From positions 69,682 through 133,681 of the forward strand of contig CAZVWU010000002.1 in the NCBI GenBank assembly GCA_964631205.1: DNA of 64,000 nucleotides, read 5' to 3'. Made by a program: the position numbers and the translations under genes. The DNA is from CAYYYJ01 sp964631205 (lineage in GTDB: Archaea > Aenigmatarchaeota > Aenigmatarchaeia > QMZP01 > JACQNV01). Of the stretch, positions 7,939 to 17,441 are shown in pieces. Numbering within the stretch: position 1 is the stretch's first letter; the number at the start of each line of letters is the position of its first letter. The notes beneath the pieces are model-generated. The model saw only the letters and a list, made by a program, of their open reading frames with translations. It ran no database searches and had not been told where the DNA came from.

Positions 7939-9635
7939 ATTATTTTTTCCAAATATTCCATTTCCATTCTACAATTGCCTGAACTCTCAATCTGTGTTTG
8001 CATAAATCCGTATTCGTTTATTTTTGGATTTATCGTCTGGCCGTTGATGCGTATTTTCCAGTCTTTGTCGTAAGTTTCTTTGATTGTAAGGTTCCCTGCT
8101 GTGCATTCGAAATCTGCCTGTATTCTATTGCCGGCCTTTGCAACTTTTGAGGATATCTGCTGGGCGTTTATTTCTATATAGGAGAATTCAGGGATAGCTT
8201 TATAGATTATAAATCCATTTTCTTCTTTTGAGATTTTGAACTGGGTGTTGTTATTAAAATAATTTAAAAGTTCTGGGGAATTTTTGCTTATCATTATGTA
8301 GTTTATCATCCCGGCTTTTGCAAGCTCATTGAATTCAGCCTGGCTTATTGACATTGGGTCTTGTATTTTTTTCAGGAAAGGTGCGCGCTTTTCAAAAAGG
8401 TCGTTTGTGTTCTGCGATTGCGGAAGCCAGCCTGTTATTATTTCATTCCCGTTTATTGGGGGGAGGTAAGCCGAGAAAAGCGAACAGCCTTGGCATGTTT
8501 TCTCTTCATCCAGTATCAAAGTTCTATCGCCTGTTTTAGGGTACTCTGGCTGTTTTGCGAAATTTATGGTGAATGCTGAAAAAAGTATTATGTTTGAAAT
8601 AATCAGGAGTGTTGTAAGGTATATGAATGGCTTTCTTTTGCAATTTGAAGTGATTAAAATTGCTATAGGGATTGCCATCAATATTATTATTCTTTTATAG
8701 TCTAGGAAAAAGAATAGCAAGGCTGAAATTGCAAGCCATGGGAAGAATTCCTTGAGGATTTTTTCTTTATAATTAAACAGCGCTAGTGCTAAAGAGAGGC
8801 ATAAAAGCGACCCGAAAACAACAAAAATTTCTATCGGTATTCCCATTGTTGTAAGCCTTTGGTTTGTTGTGGAGGCGGTATATGTAAGCGGATCTGAGAG
8901 AACCGAGAGGCCGCCTTCCCTTCCTGAATAGATGCCTTGGGAAAATGGCAAATACCAGAACGAGGCCGCTATTGCAGGGATTATCAATATTGGTGCTGCT
9001 CTCATAAGAGCGGCTTTATTGAAATATCTGGAGAGCACCCATATAATTGCCGAGAAATAGAGAAATAATCCCATTAAGACATGTGTTATTAAAACAGGGG
9101 CCAATAAAATAATGGGTTTGAATATGCCCGCCTTGTTGTCCAAAGCCTTTTTGAGATAAATTAAAAATAGCATTGAAAAAAGGAAGGATGCTAAAAACGG
9201 CAGGTTGCTATTTCTGTAAAAAACCAGTATGGCTGGGGAAAGGGAAAAAACAAAAAGGGCTGCAGATTTTTGGACCTGTGTGAGGTCAAATTCGTTTAGG
9301 AAAATAAAAAAGCAAACTGGAAGGAGCAATAGAATTATATTTATGAATAAACTGTAGGAAAGATATAGTCCTATAAAGGATATGCTGGATGCTATGAGAT
9401 AGGAAAGTGGCGGGTAATATTTGAGGAAAGGGGATCCGCCATACCAGTAAGTGTTCCAGCCTGTTACTCCATTATCGGAGATGTGCCATATCTTGAAGAT
9501 ATGCGCTGAAAAGTCTGAGGAGTCTAGGGGGACAGACTCATTGGATAATGGGTAGGACTTCCAGAGATAGAGCACGAGTATTAGCAGAAGGGATAATATT
9601 GCAATATTCTTTTTTAAAAGATTAGATACCGACAT
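7935..9635 (-). CDS. Large multi-pass membrane protein, probably GT-C-like
   Basis: This 566-residue protein has about twelve hydrophobic segments, then a soluble C-terminal part (about residues 370-566). The loop after the first membrane segment is PLDSSDFSAHIFKIWHISDNG, followed by WYGGSPFLKYYPPLSYL. This resembles membrane proteins often annotated as 6-pyruvoyl-tetrahydropterin-synthase related or YfhO-like, thought to be GT-C relatives. The Asp pair in the first loop could be catalytic. It ends in a 4-nt overlap with the methyltransferase and lies 50 nt downstream of another GT-C gene on the same strand. A role in glycan assembly is inference from the fold and neighbourhood. Confidence 0.75.
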   Translation of the reverse strand: MSVSNLLKKNIAILSLLLILVLYLWKSYPLSNESVPLDSSDFSAHIFKIWHISDNGVTGWNTYWYGGSPFLKYYPPLSYLIASSISFIGLYLSYSLFINIILLLLPVCFFIFLNEFDLTQVQKSAALFVFSLSPAILVFYRNSNLPFLASFLFSMLFLIYLKKALDNKAGIFKPIILLAPVLITHVLMGLFLYFSAIIWVLSRYFNKAALMRAAPILIIPAIAASFWYLPFSQGIYSGREGGLSVLSDPLTYTASTTNQRLTTMGIPIEIFVVFGSLLCLSLALALFNYKEKILKEFFPWLAISALLFFFLDYKRIIILMAIPIAILITSNCKRKPFIYLTTLLIISNIILFSAFTINFAKQPEYPKTGDRTLILDEEKTCQGCSLFSAYLPPINGNEIITGWLPQSQNTNDLFEKRAPFLKKIQDPMSISQAEFNELAKAGMINYIMISKNSPELLNYFNNNTQFKISKEENGFIIYKAIPEFSYIEINAQQISSKVAKAGNRIQADFECTAGNLTIKETYDKDWKIRINGQTINPKINEYGFMQTQIESSGNCRMEMEYLEKII

Positions 9636-9685
9636 ATATCGATTTGGTGAACAGATAACTATAAAAAAATACGCCTATATCCAGC

Positions 9686-11413
9686 TTATAATATCTTATA
9701 CACAAGGCTGCAATCTGAAAGATTGCTTGTTAGGCAGTTCTGCTCTGTCTCATAAACAAGCTTGTAATCCGGGGAGTTTGCGATGAAATTTACAAATTCA
9801 ACTGGATAGCTTTCTCCTTCATTGCCCTGGCTGATTGAGAATTTTTGTATGAATATGTAATCTGCGCCGTGGAGCTTGAAGATTTTTGTTGTGTCGTTGT
9901 TTTTTGCCAATACGGCTTGGTCTATTCCTGGATCTGATATCCAGACTGTATCCCGCCTGCAGGCGTATTCTGCACGGTGTTGCCATAGGGTCACCAATAA
10001 AGATCCTTTCTCAGTATTTTCTTTTATCCAGTCGCATCCTTGGAAAAACGATGGTGAAAATTGCTTGATAGGCTTCAGGGACTGGGCTTTGGCATTTGCT
10101 GTGTTTAATGTCCAGACAACAATAACTGCAACAAAAATTATTGCAATTATGGGCCCGATTTTCTGCACTGTTTTCATTGAAGAATAAATTTTTTCAGAGG
10201 CAATTCCTGCAAATATTGCCAGAGGGGCTGTTATCCCTAGCATCGCTCTCGCAGAGTCTTCGGCGCGGCTGGTTGCTGAGAGATAATAGGTTATAGACAA
10301 TGTGAGGGCGAACCACAATAATATGAAAAGTTCACCGTTCTTTCTGTTCATCAGGATATAGAATATGCCTATAGCTCCCAGCAGTATGACAAGCGGCGTA
10401 TATGCAAATTCAATAAAGTTTGTTATTCCCATCCTTAGCAAAGAATCGTTAGTTCCGCCTGCCGAAAGACCGGCGAATGCTTTTGAGCCTTCGTTTATTT
10501 GGGGGATTTCTTTGAGAACCACGATAGAACTGCCTGTTGTAAATCTGTCGAGCACAGGGACACCAAATGTTTTTGCCTGCAAATAGTTATGCAAGAAGTA
10601 CCAAGGCCCCACCACAATTAAAAATATTGCAAGGAGCGGGAATAACTTATGGCCAAATTCTTTGGGGTTCCGCTTTGTGGAGGCCAGAAGTATGAAAAAA
10701 TAGAGGATAGGTATTATAAATCCTCCGACGTCTGTGAGGGCTGCCATGCCTGCACAGGCTCCGGAAATTAATGTAAACCGTTTCCTTTTTTCTGTCTCGG
10801 CGAGGTAAAGGAAGTACATTGACGCTGCCAGCAGCAGGACGAAAACAACTTCCACATAAAGCAGTATGGTGTATGTGATAAATGAAGGCATTATTACCAG
10901 AAATAAAGAGGCTAAAATCCCTGCCTCTTCAGAGAATATTTTTTTTACAAAAAGGAAAAGGACCATGGCTGTGACAACATTTACAATTGGTAACAGGGCT
11001 TTCATGAAAATTTCCCCGCCTATACCAAAAAAAGATGCCAGAAGCATCATCATGTAAGGCGGCCTGATAAAATAATTTTTGAAAGCATCGCTTTCAGATT
11101 GTATATGATAGAATTGCGGGATTTGCTTATTCTCCCACATCCAGGCAGCCCTGGAGGCATAAAGGCCTTCGTCGCCAAAAACAGTTGGGGTAGTTAGGGT
11201 TACACTTAGATTAATTATAAGCGAAGCCCCCATAAGGAGGGAAAACAAGATCCTCCATCTCCTTTTGAAAATAAGAAAGGAAATTGCAGTGCTTGCTGCG
11301 ATAATTATTGCGGCTGTTGCGAGCTCTTTTATAAAAAAATAAGACAACAAGCCGTTTATTATAATGTTCAATACTATCAGCATGCTAAGGCTATTCTGAT
11401 TTTTTATCTCCAT
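9686..11413 (-). CDS. GT-C membrane glycosyltransferase (ArnT/PMT-like)
   Basis: The 575-residue protein has the clearest ArnT-like layout of the island: membrane segments, then PTVFGDEGLYASRAAWMWENK with a catalytic-type Asp-Glu pair near residue 77, and RPPYMMMLLASFFGIGGE. About a dozen membrane segments precede a soluble C-terminal domain from about residue 440. Such enzymes use polyprenyl-phosphate sugars outside the membrane. The start overlaps the end of the upstream GT4 gene by 23 nt, so the two are one transcription unit and possibly translationally coupled. Confidence 0.87.
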   Translation of the reverse strand: MEIKNQNSLSMLIVLNIIINGLLSYFFIKELATAAIIIAASTAISFLIFKRRWRILFSLLMGASLIINLSVTLTTPTVFGDEGLYASRAAWMWENKQIPQFYHIQSESDAFKNYFIRPPYMMMLLASFFGIGGEIFMKALLPIVNVVTAMVLFLFVKKIFSEEAGILASLFLVIMPSFITYTILLYVEVVFVLLLAASMYFLYLAETEKRKRFTLISGACAGMAALTDVGGFIIPILYFFILLASTKRNPKEFGHKLFPLLAIFLIVVGPWYFLHNYLQAKTFGVPVLDRFTTGSSIVVLKEIPQINEGSKAFAGLSAGGTNDSLLRMGITNFIEFAYTPLVILLGAIGIFYILMNRKNGELFILLWFALTLSITYYLSATSRAEDSARAMLGITAPLAIFAGIASEKIYSSMKTVQKIGPIIAIIFVAVIVVWTLNTANAKAQSLKPIKQFSPSFFQGCDWIKENTEKGSLLVTLWQHRAEYACRRDTVWISDPGIDQAVLAKNNDTTKIFKLHGADYIFIQKFSISQGNEGESYPVEFVNFIANSPDYKLVYETEQNCLTSNLSDCSLVYKIL

Positions 11414-12611
11414 AATTTTTTACAATATGCTCCAATAATTTCTTATATTCCTTGAAAATTTTTTCTTTTCTATATTGTTTGATTTTTTTGCAGTTGGATT
11501 TAAATAGTTGAATTTGTTTCTCATTGTTATAAAGATTGATAATATCTTCTGCGATGGTTGCCTGGCTTGAAATAATCCCGATATTATTTTCTTTAACAAT
11601 ATCCCTCAAACCGCCAGAAGATTCCAATGTTATTATAGGGATCCTGTATTCCATTGCTTCAAGCGAGACAATTCCGAAAGGCTCTGGCCATCTCGAAGGC
11701 GCCACGAGGAAATCTGCCCTTTCAAAAAACTTGTATTTTTCTTCCACCAAAAAACCGTGTGTGTGTATATTGAGGTCTTTTCTGTCAACTGTGGTTTTAA
11801 GCGGCCCTTCACCTATCACGTCGATTCTGAAATCAATTTTTTGTTTAAGGAGCTCTTGGGCCAAAGGAATCAAAAGATCTGCGCCTTTTTTCAGTTCAAC
11901 TCTTCCAGCAAACAATAGGTTTAATTTTTCGCCTCTTTTATTTTTTATTGGGTTTTTATTTTCTTTACCAAAGTATGGGTAGGGGATTACTCTAGACTTG
12001 TAGCCGCGTTCTTCAAGCCTTTCTTTTACAAAATTGGAATGGCAGACAATTTCTTTTGCATTGCTCAGGAGCTTTCTTTTCATGTTGGACTCGATGTAAA
12101 GCTGCGGTATAAAGAATGGCTCAGCAGGAAAGCTAAATTTCTTTGAAAGGCAGAAGGAGCATCTCCAGTTTTCTTTTTGTGTGCAAAATTTTTGGTCATC
12201 TTTGAACAAGTCCTTTGAAAAGCAGACTGGCCAGTAATCATGAGCATCAAGAAGGAATGGTATTTCTTCGGCTGCCTGAAGCGGAGCCAGAGAAAGGTGG
12301 TAAAGGTTGTTTATATGCAGGATGTCAGGGGTTTCCTTTTTGTAGATCTGCTTAATTTGGCTGATTAAAGGCTTATTGAAAGCCAGCCATGGAAGGGTTA
12401 TCCCTGGAGCCTGCTTCATATGCTTAAAATTCAGAGGTGACGAATTTATTTTGTATGTTTTAAATCCTGTGCCCCCAGATACTGCATTCTGTGTTATTAA
12501 AAATATTTCAAAGCCCTGGTTTTCAAGATAGGTGTACAGGGCTTTCAGGAATAATTCTGTGCCGCCTGTTGTTTTAGGTGGGAAAAAGTCGTTTACCAAA
12601 CCGATTTTCAT
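11391..12611 (-). CDS. GT4-family glycosyltransferase (GT-B fold)
   Basis: I place the start at the ATG at 12611 (protein MKIGLVNDFFPPKTTGGTEL), with GGAG about nine bases upstream; a longer frame begins at 12638. The N-terminal GT-B half has the FFPPKTTGGTELF loop. The C-terminal half has LNLLFAGRVELKKGADLLI and RWPEPFGIVSLEAMEYRIP, whose E-x7-E pair binds the nucleotide sugar in GT4 enzymes. A cluster CxxxxxWRCSFC near residues 125-137 may bind a metal. It probably adds a sugar on the cytoplasmic face to a lipid-linked glycan. It heads the minus-strand operon that runs into the GT-C genes. Confidence 0.9.
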   Translation of the reverse strand: MKIGLVNDFFPPKTTGGTELFLKALYTYLENQGFEIFLITQNAVSGGTGFKTYKINSSPLNFKHMKQAPGITLPWLAFNKPLISQIKQIYKKETPDILHINNLYHLSLAPLQAAEEIPFLLDAHDYWPVCFSKDLFKDDQKFCTQKENWRCSFCLSKKFSFPAEPFFIPQLYIESNMKRKLLSNAKEIVCHSNFVKERLEERGYKSRVIPYPYFGKENKNPIKNKRGEKLNLLFAGRVELKKGADLLIPLAQELLKQKIDFRIDVIGEGPLKTTVDRKDLNIHTHGFLVEEKYKFFERADFLVAPSRWPEPFGIVSLEAMEYRIPIITLESSGGLRDIVKENNIGIISSQATIAEDIINLYNNEKQIQLFKSNCKKIKQYRKEKIFKEYKKLLEHIVKNYGDKKSE

Positions 12612-12684
12612 AACATGAGTCTCCTCTCTATTTAGCATTGATAGAATGTTTATTAATACGTTAAGTATATTTTACAGATAGGCT

Positions 12685-14760
12685 ATGTTTTTGTTCAATA
12701 ATATAAATAAAAAATCGGCTGCAATAGTGGCTGTCTCGCTGCTGCTGATAATGTACATATCTGTTTTGGTCAGGGCAGGGACGCTTTCATCGCCGACTGT
12801 GTTGGATTATGATCCATGGTATTTCTACAGGCATGCGGAAAACATAGTCAACAACAATATGCAGATACCGAAGTGGGACTATTTGAGCTTTTATCCTCCC
12901 GGCAGGCCAATAGAACCGTATCAGGGCTGGCCTTTTACAGTCGCTGTATTTTACAAAATTTCCTCTATTTTTAGCAATATCTCCCTTATGGAGGTTGCGA
13001 AATTATCGCCGCTTATAATGGTCTTGCTTACACCAATACCGGCATTCCTGCTTGGCAGGCTGCTTATCAATAAATGGGCTGGGATTGCTACGGCTGTCTT
13101 TGCAACGCTGTCGCCGGCTTTTGTGACTGTCTCAATGGGCGGGTATACCGACAGCGATGCACCTGTTGTATTTTATTTTTTCCTGACAGTTTATTCGATA
13201 ATTCTTGCTATGAAAAAGAAGAAACCGCAGTACTACGGTTTTGCTGTTCTTGCCAATATACTTTTTGTATTCAACTGGGGAGGCGGATGGCTTCCTTCAA
13301 TACTTTTCCTTGCGTTTATCCCGGCATACCTCATATTCAGAGCAGTCGAGGAGATGGTGCATAACAAAAAGCTGGCTTTGCATTCAGGCCCGATAATGCA
13401 GGATTTTAGGGAGATCATAAAGCCGCTGCTCATAACAATAGGCCTTATAAGCATTGCTGGGTACATACTAGGTTTTGGCTCGCCAGTGCATTCTTTAATT
13501 GGGGGCTTGGGATTTACAGGCCTTTCAGAGGGCGGGTTGATTGTGAACATTTCTGTGGCTGAGCTGCAGCCGTTAAATGTGTTCACAAAAGAAGGGTTCC
13601 TTACTGTTGTCAACAGAGTTGGGTTGGCTCCAACTGTTTTTACACTAATTTTCCTGCCTGTATTGGTTGCATACAAACTGTTTAAAAAGAAAAGGATAGA
13701 ATTCCCTGAAATATTTTTGTTTTTGTGGGCGCTTGTTGGGTATTACCTTATCACAAGGGGCATGAGGTTTTCCCTTCTTTTCTCGATAGCAGGGGCGGTT
13801 TCTGCTGGTTATGTAATCGGCAATCTGGCAAAATATGAAAAGAAGAATATCTTGTCGGCAGCAATTTTTGGTGTGATAGGCTTCCTTATGCTTGTATCTG
13901 TTTCTGATGCGTTTGCTACCGGGTTTGCGAATACAGGATTGGAAATAAACCAGAACTGGTATGACATGTTGGACTGGCTTAAGCAAAACGCTGACAGGGA
14001 TTCGCTGATTTCAACGTGGTGGGATCCGGGGCACATCATAGAAGGCTATATTGGCTTGAAGGCTCATGCGGATGGAGCGCACTGCGCGCCTGAACTGTGC
14101 ATACCTTACAATCACAATATACGGATAAGGGATATGGGCAGGATATTCTCGACTTCAGATGAAAACGAGGCTGTAGAGATATTGAAAAAATACAAGGAGC
14201 TTAGCCCCAAACAATGCGAGCGCGCAAGGGAAGCGTTTCCTTCGGTTTTCCCTGCTGACGCGTGCAAGCCTATTACTGATATTTATTTGATCGCGAGCTC
14301 CGACCTTATTGGGAAATATTACTGGCTAAGTTTTTTCGGCTCATATGACCCAAAAACAAAAAGCGGTGATGGAAAGAGTTTTGTCACTTTAAGTGCGGCC
14401 AGCCAGGAGCCTGATGGAACCATAGTTTATGGAAATGGGGTTGTAACCTTAGCAGTAAAGGATGGGAAACCAGTCCCAATAGCAAATGTGCAGGGAAAGA
14501 ATGCCTTGATAAGGAACCTTGTGGTTTACCAGAACGGCCAGCCAAATATTTTGGATTTTGCGGATGGGAATTCGACGCAGGAACTGGTTGATGGGCTTTT
14601 ATGGGTGGATCCTGGGTTCAGGAATGCAATATTTATGGAAGGGGCTGTGAGGGATAGCCTATTTACTAGGATGTTTTTCCTTAATGGGGCCGGCCTTAAC
14701 AAATTCACGCTTGTTTACCAGAACCCTGAAATAAAAGTATTTAAGGTAAATGTTAGTTAG
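12685..14760 (+). CDS. aglB: Oligosaccharyltransferase AglB (STT3 family)
   Basis: AglB transfers a lipid-linked oligosaccharide to Asn in N-x-S/T sequons of exported proteins. The 691-residue protein has the archaeal/eukaryotic hallmarks: the first acidic motif DYDPWYFYRHAENI near residues 40-53, the second GYTDSDAPV near 152-160, about 12 membrane segments, and WWDPGHIIEGY near residue 445, which recognises the sequon Ser/Thr. The soluble C-terminal domain of about 250 residues follows. It lies divergent from the GT4 gene and is followed 18 nt later by a small membrane protein. With the GPT-type gene at 15080 it shows that this archaeon makes N-glycoproteins. Confidence 0.97.
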   Translation: MFLFNNINKKSAAIVAVSLLLIMYISVLVRAGTLSSPTVLDYDPWYFYRHAENIVNNNMQIPKWDYLSFYPPGRPIEPYQGWPFTVAVFYKISSIFSNISLMEVAKLSPLIMVLLTPIPAFLLGRLLINKWAGIATAVFATLSPAFVTVSMGGYTDSDAPVVFYFFLTVYSIILAMKKKKPQYYGFAVLANILFVFNWGGGWLPSILFLAFIPAYLIFRAVEEMVHNKKLALHSGPIMQDFREIIKPLLITIGLISIAGYILGFGSPVHSLIGGLGFTGLSEGGLIVNISVAELQPLNVFTKEGFLTVVNRVGLAPTVFTLIFLPVLVAYKLFKKKRIEFPEIFLFLWALVGYYLITRGMRFSLLFSIAGAVSAGYVIGNLAKYEKKNILSAAIFGVIGFLMLVSVSDAFATGFANTGLEINQNWYDMLDWLKQNADRDSLISTWWDPGHIIEGYIGLKAHADGAHCAPELCIPYNHNIRIRDMGRIFSTSDENEAVEILKKYKELSPKQCERAREAFPSVFPADACKPITDIYLIASSDLIGKYYWLSFFGSYDPKTKSGDGKSFVTLSAASQEPDGTIVYGNGVVTLAVKDGKPVPIANVQGKNALIRNLVVYQNGQPNILDFADGNSTQELVDGLLWVDPGFRNAIFMEGAVRDSLFTRMFFLNGAGLNKFTLVYQNPEIKVFKVNVS

Positions 14761-14778
14761 ATAATACGTCTTCGTATA

Positions 14779-15027
14779 ATGGGTATGATGCTTAAGTTTA
14801 AAGTAAAAGGGAAGGACGCCTACGAAACTTTGGAGAATGGCTCATTTCTGTCAATGGGTATTGGGGTTCTTTTGGTTATAGTGGGCTTCAGTCTTTCTGT
14901 AAACTCGTCAAGTGTTTTGGCAGGCACAGCAGCAATTCTCGGCTCGTTTATATTTTTTGTTTCGCTTGTGGCGCTTATCCTCACACTTTTTGCGAAAGAG
15001 ATAAAAAGCGGCAGACAGGAAGCCTGA
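14779..15027 (+). CDS. Small two-helix membrane protein
   Basis: The 82-residue protein has a polar N-terminus of about 25 residues and two hydrophobic segments (FLSMGIGVLLVIVGFSL and an alanine/isoleucine-rich one) with a short charged tail. It starts 18 nt after aglB on the same strand and is probably cotranscribed. I do not recognise the family. A part in the oligosaccharyltransferase complex is only a guess from position. Confidence 0.65.
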   Translation: MGMMLKFKVKGKDAYETLENGSFLSMGIGVLLVIVGFSLSVNSSSVLAGTAAILGSFIFFVSLVALILTLFAKEIKSGRQEA

Positions 15028-15079
15028 TTTTTGGTTCGGGTTGTATAAGCAGACACAGATTTATTGCTTTTTTAACTAA

Positions 15080-16114
15080 TTATAAAACTGAAAGGAAAGC
15101 TAAAGAAAGCAGAAGGGTTATTGTGCAGATTATTACCTGGCCTGCGATGAGCAGCATTGTTATGTCTCTTTCGCTGAACCTTTTGAATTTCATTAAAATA
15201 TGTATTAATGAATAGGTTTTTTTATACGGGGTTTCTAGGATGCCTTTTTTGTTGAGGTTGCCGAGTGTGCGGGCCTTGAACTTGGATCTGAGCTTTAAGA
15301 AAAACTCGAGAATCCATAAAAAGAATATGAATATCCCGAATCTTTCTATATCCCCTATAATCAGTGAAGTCGCTATGGAGGCTCCGACAAGAAAGGTCAG
15401 TGAATCACCAGGCAGGATTTTTGCAGGATACCAGTTGAACAAAAGCATTGATAAAAGGGCTCCTGCTGCTGAGAAAGCTATTATTGCGGCTTCAGGCCTG
15501 CCTGCAAAAAAGGCATAGATCCCTATCGAGAGCGTTGTTACAAACCCGAGTCCTGCTTCCATGCCATTCATGCCTGCGAGCATGTTTGTGGCGTTTGTTA
15601 CAAAGACTATTGCGAGAGGCACTATCAGCAGGGGGAAAAAGATTCCAAAATTCACTACACCGAAGAATGGGAGTGCCATCTCTGTGACACCTGCACGAAC
15701 AGCCATAATTGGGATTGCTGCCGGCAGAACCAGTAAGGGCTTTTGCCATTGCTTAAGGCCGATCCTATAATCTGCAAGTCCTTTGTCTTTTTTCAGGGAG
15801 GGCGAAACATTGATGTCGTCGAAGAACCCTATAAACGTGATTATAAGTATTGAAAAGGCTGCTGCTAGGATGTAAGAAAGGTTTGTTGAGCTGTTTATAA
15901 TTAGGAATCTGTCCACAGCTATAAACAAAAAGGCTGCTGCTAGGAACCCTATGAGCACAATAACCCCAGCAGAGGTTGGGAGCAGAGGTTTATTGATTTT
16001 TTGCTGGTCTATAGCACGTATACCGACCCTGAATAAAAATTTTTTTACAGATTTATAGAAGAGCAGGACTGTTAGGAGTGCTGCCAGAAAAACTAAAATG
16101 TAAACGTAAGCCAT
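15080..16114 (-). CDS. UDP-GlcNAc:polyprenyl-phosphate GlcNAc-1-P transferase (GPT/ALG7-like)
   Basis: The 344-residue polytopic enzyme begins N-glycan assembly by moving sugar-1-phosphate from UDP-sugar to dolichol phosphate. It has the PNPT-family motifs: KPLLPTSAGV early, FIGFFDDI near residue 98 (metal-binding Asp pair), NATNMLAGMNGMEAGLG near residue 175 and LPGDSLTFLVGA near residue 235. The NMLAGMNG form is closer to eukaryotic ALG7/DPAGT1 and archaeal AglH than to bacterial MraY. It is convergent with the aglB unit and separated from NAC by 52 nt. The exact amino sugar is not predictable. Confidence 0.93.
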   Translation of the reverse strand: MAYVYILVFLAALLTVLLFYKSVKKFLFRVGIRAIDQQKINKPLLPTSAGVIVLIGFLAAAFLFIAVDRFLIINSSTNLSYILAAAFSILIITFIGFFDDINVSPSLKKDKGLADYRIGLKQWQKPLLVLPAAIPIMAVRAGVTEMALPFFGVVNFGIFFPLLIVPLAIVFVTNATNMLAGMNGMEAGLGFVTTLSIGIYAFFAGRPEAAIIAFSAAGALLSMLLFNWYPAKILPGDSLTFLVGASIATSLIIGDIERFGIFIFFLWILEFFLKLRSKFKARTLGNLNKKGILETPYKKTYSLIHILMKFKRFSERDITMLLIAGQVIICTITLLLSLAFLSVL

Positions 16115-16166
16115 TCAGGTAATTAGGCTAGGTGAATTATAAATATATTCCGCTTTTGACAAGCGG

Positions 16167-16496
16167 CTAAACAGGCGCGCCCTTGAGCTTCAGGATGGCG
16201 GCTGCTATGTCGCCTGTTTCTTCCAAAGCTTTCGCTGCCTCTTGCTTCGTGACTCCGGTCTGCTCTATTATTATTTTAATGTCATCTTCAGAAAATTTGC
16301 TTCTGTATCTTTCAACAATTTCGCCTGTTATCTGGAGGCTTTCCTGGCCCCCCATATTTATTCTAGTTACCTGCGGGTTTGAAATCACAAGGTCTTTTTC
16401 AGGGGTTTTTATCACCACTTCTTCAGCTATTATTTCCTCCGATTTTATCCCCATTTTTTTCATCGCCTGTTCAATTTGCTTCGGATTGATTTTCAT
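16167..16496 (-). CDS. nac: Nascent polypeptide-associated complex protein (alpha-NAC)
   Basis: At 109 residues this matches archaeal NAC: an N-terminal helix (MKINPKQIEQAMKKMGIKSEEI), a six-stranded NAC beta barrel in the middle, and a C-terminal UBA domain ending DIAAAILKLKG. It binds nascent chains at the ribosome exit tunnel as a homodimer. The full usual archaeal length is present. It lies upstream of the GPT gene on the same strand. Confidence 0.95.
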   Translation of the reverse strand: MKINPKQIEQAMKKMGIKSEEIIAEEVVIKTPEKDLVISNPQVTRINMGGQESLQITGEIVERYRSKFSEDDIKIIIEQTGVTKQEAAKALEETGDIAAAILKLKGAPV

Positions 16497-16591
16497 AGTA
16501 AGTGCCTTCTAGTGCAGGTCTTTTCCTCAGAAAAGAAGTGCTTTTCTATTGTTTTTTATTATATAAATTCAATGTATTCCAATAAGAGTAT

Positions 16592-17224
16592 ATGAATGTA
16601 TTTAAACATCTGATTGAAGATCTTGAACTTGACTATGAAAATCACCCAAGATTAATATGTTTTGCTGTTATTGTTTTGTTTTGGTTTTTGATTTTAATAC
16701 AGTCTTATTTTGCAGCCCCTAGGAATTTTACAGTTGTTTTTTTAGATACTTGGGAGATATTGTTTTTTGTTGTTCCTCTATTGGTTGTTGTTGCAAGATT
16801 AAAAATCAGGAATTTGCTGCTGTTTGGGGGGGGGCATATAATTTTGGGGATTTCCGTAGCGTTTCTAAGATTCCCTAGCTTCATTAAAATAGAATATGCA
16901 ACACTTTTTTTTTTAACAGGCATTTGGTTGATTGGTGAGTGGTTTAATTATAGAAAATTCAAAAAATGTTTGCTTTCAGAATTGCTTAAAGGAAATTATT
17001 ATCTGGCATTTGGTTTGGTTTTATCAGCTGGCCTGTTAGGCTCTATTGTGGAGTTTGTGAATGCGCCTGCAGGCCTTTGGTGGTATAGATTTCCATTTCC
17101 TTCTCTAGAAATTTTTGGGGTTCCAATATTTATTGCTGTTTTTGGGTGGTTTCCATGGATTTTGGCAATGTTTATATTCCTGTATCCGTTTGCTTTAAAG
17201 AAGCCTAAAAAATTTAGGTCTTAA
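16592..17224 (+). CDS. Hypothetical polytopic membrane protein
   Basis: The 210-residue protein has six or seven hydrophobic segments. Two loops stand out: LYENHPRL-like polar sequence before the first helix, and WWYRFPFPSLEIFGVPIFIAVFGWFPW near the C-terminus, which faintly recalls lycopene-cyclase or carotenoid-synthesis membrane domains. I do not assign a function. A TATA box (tatataaat, about 16559-16567) lies 25-30 nt before the ATG, so it is probably a leaderless single gene. Confidence 0.7.
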   Translation: MNVFKHLIEDLELDYENHPRLICFAVIVLFWFLILIQSYFAAPRNFTVVFLDTWEILFFVVPLLVVVARLKIRNLLLFGGGHIILGISVAFLRFPSFIKIEYATLFFLTGIWLIGEWFNYRKFKKCLLSELLKGNYYLAFGLVLSAGLLGSIVEFVNAPAGLWWYRFPFPSLEIFGVPIFIAVFGWFPWILAMFIFLYPFALKKPKKFRS

Positions 17225-17400
17225 TCAGATTTTATTTGATATCTCTCAATAAAAAGCTCTATACTTTTAATCCTTAATTTTATAAAGTAAACATACAAGT
17301 TATTTCCATATGATCTGGGATCTACGCAAGCTTTCTTTTAGTTAAGGTTTTCTTAATATAAAGCTGAAATCTATTGCAAGTGTAAATATAAGGGAGGGTT
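17225..17400. other. Intergenic leader region before polB
   Basis: This AT-rich stretch holds no gene. The likely polB promoter is the box cttaatataaagc near 17351-17363, which would place transcription start around 17385 and leave a leader of about 50 nt, unlike the leaderless pattern of most neighbours. Confidence 0.4.
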
Positions 17401-17441
17401 AGAGGAACCGTAGGTTCCCTATGAGAAAGAAAAAATTATGA
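17401..17441 (+). promoter_or_regulatory. Leader hairpin plus six-codon leader peptide before polB
   Basis: Positions 17401-17409 pair with 17413-17420 (GGAACC/GGTTCC core, three-base loop, one bulged A), giving an 8-bp stem. Directly after it, ATG at 17421 opens a six-codon frame encoding MRKKKL. Its TGA (17439-17441) overlaps the polB ATG (17438-17440) as ATGA. The layout looks like translational coupling or a small attenuator, but that is inference. Confidence 0.45.
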
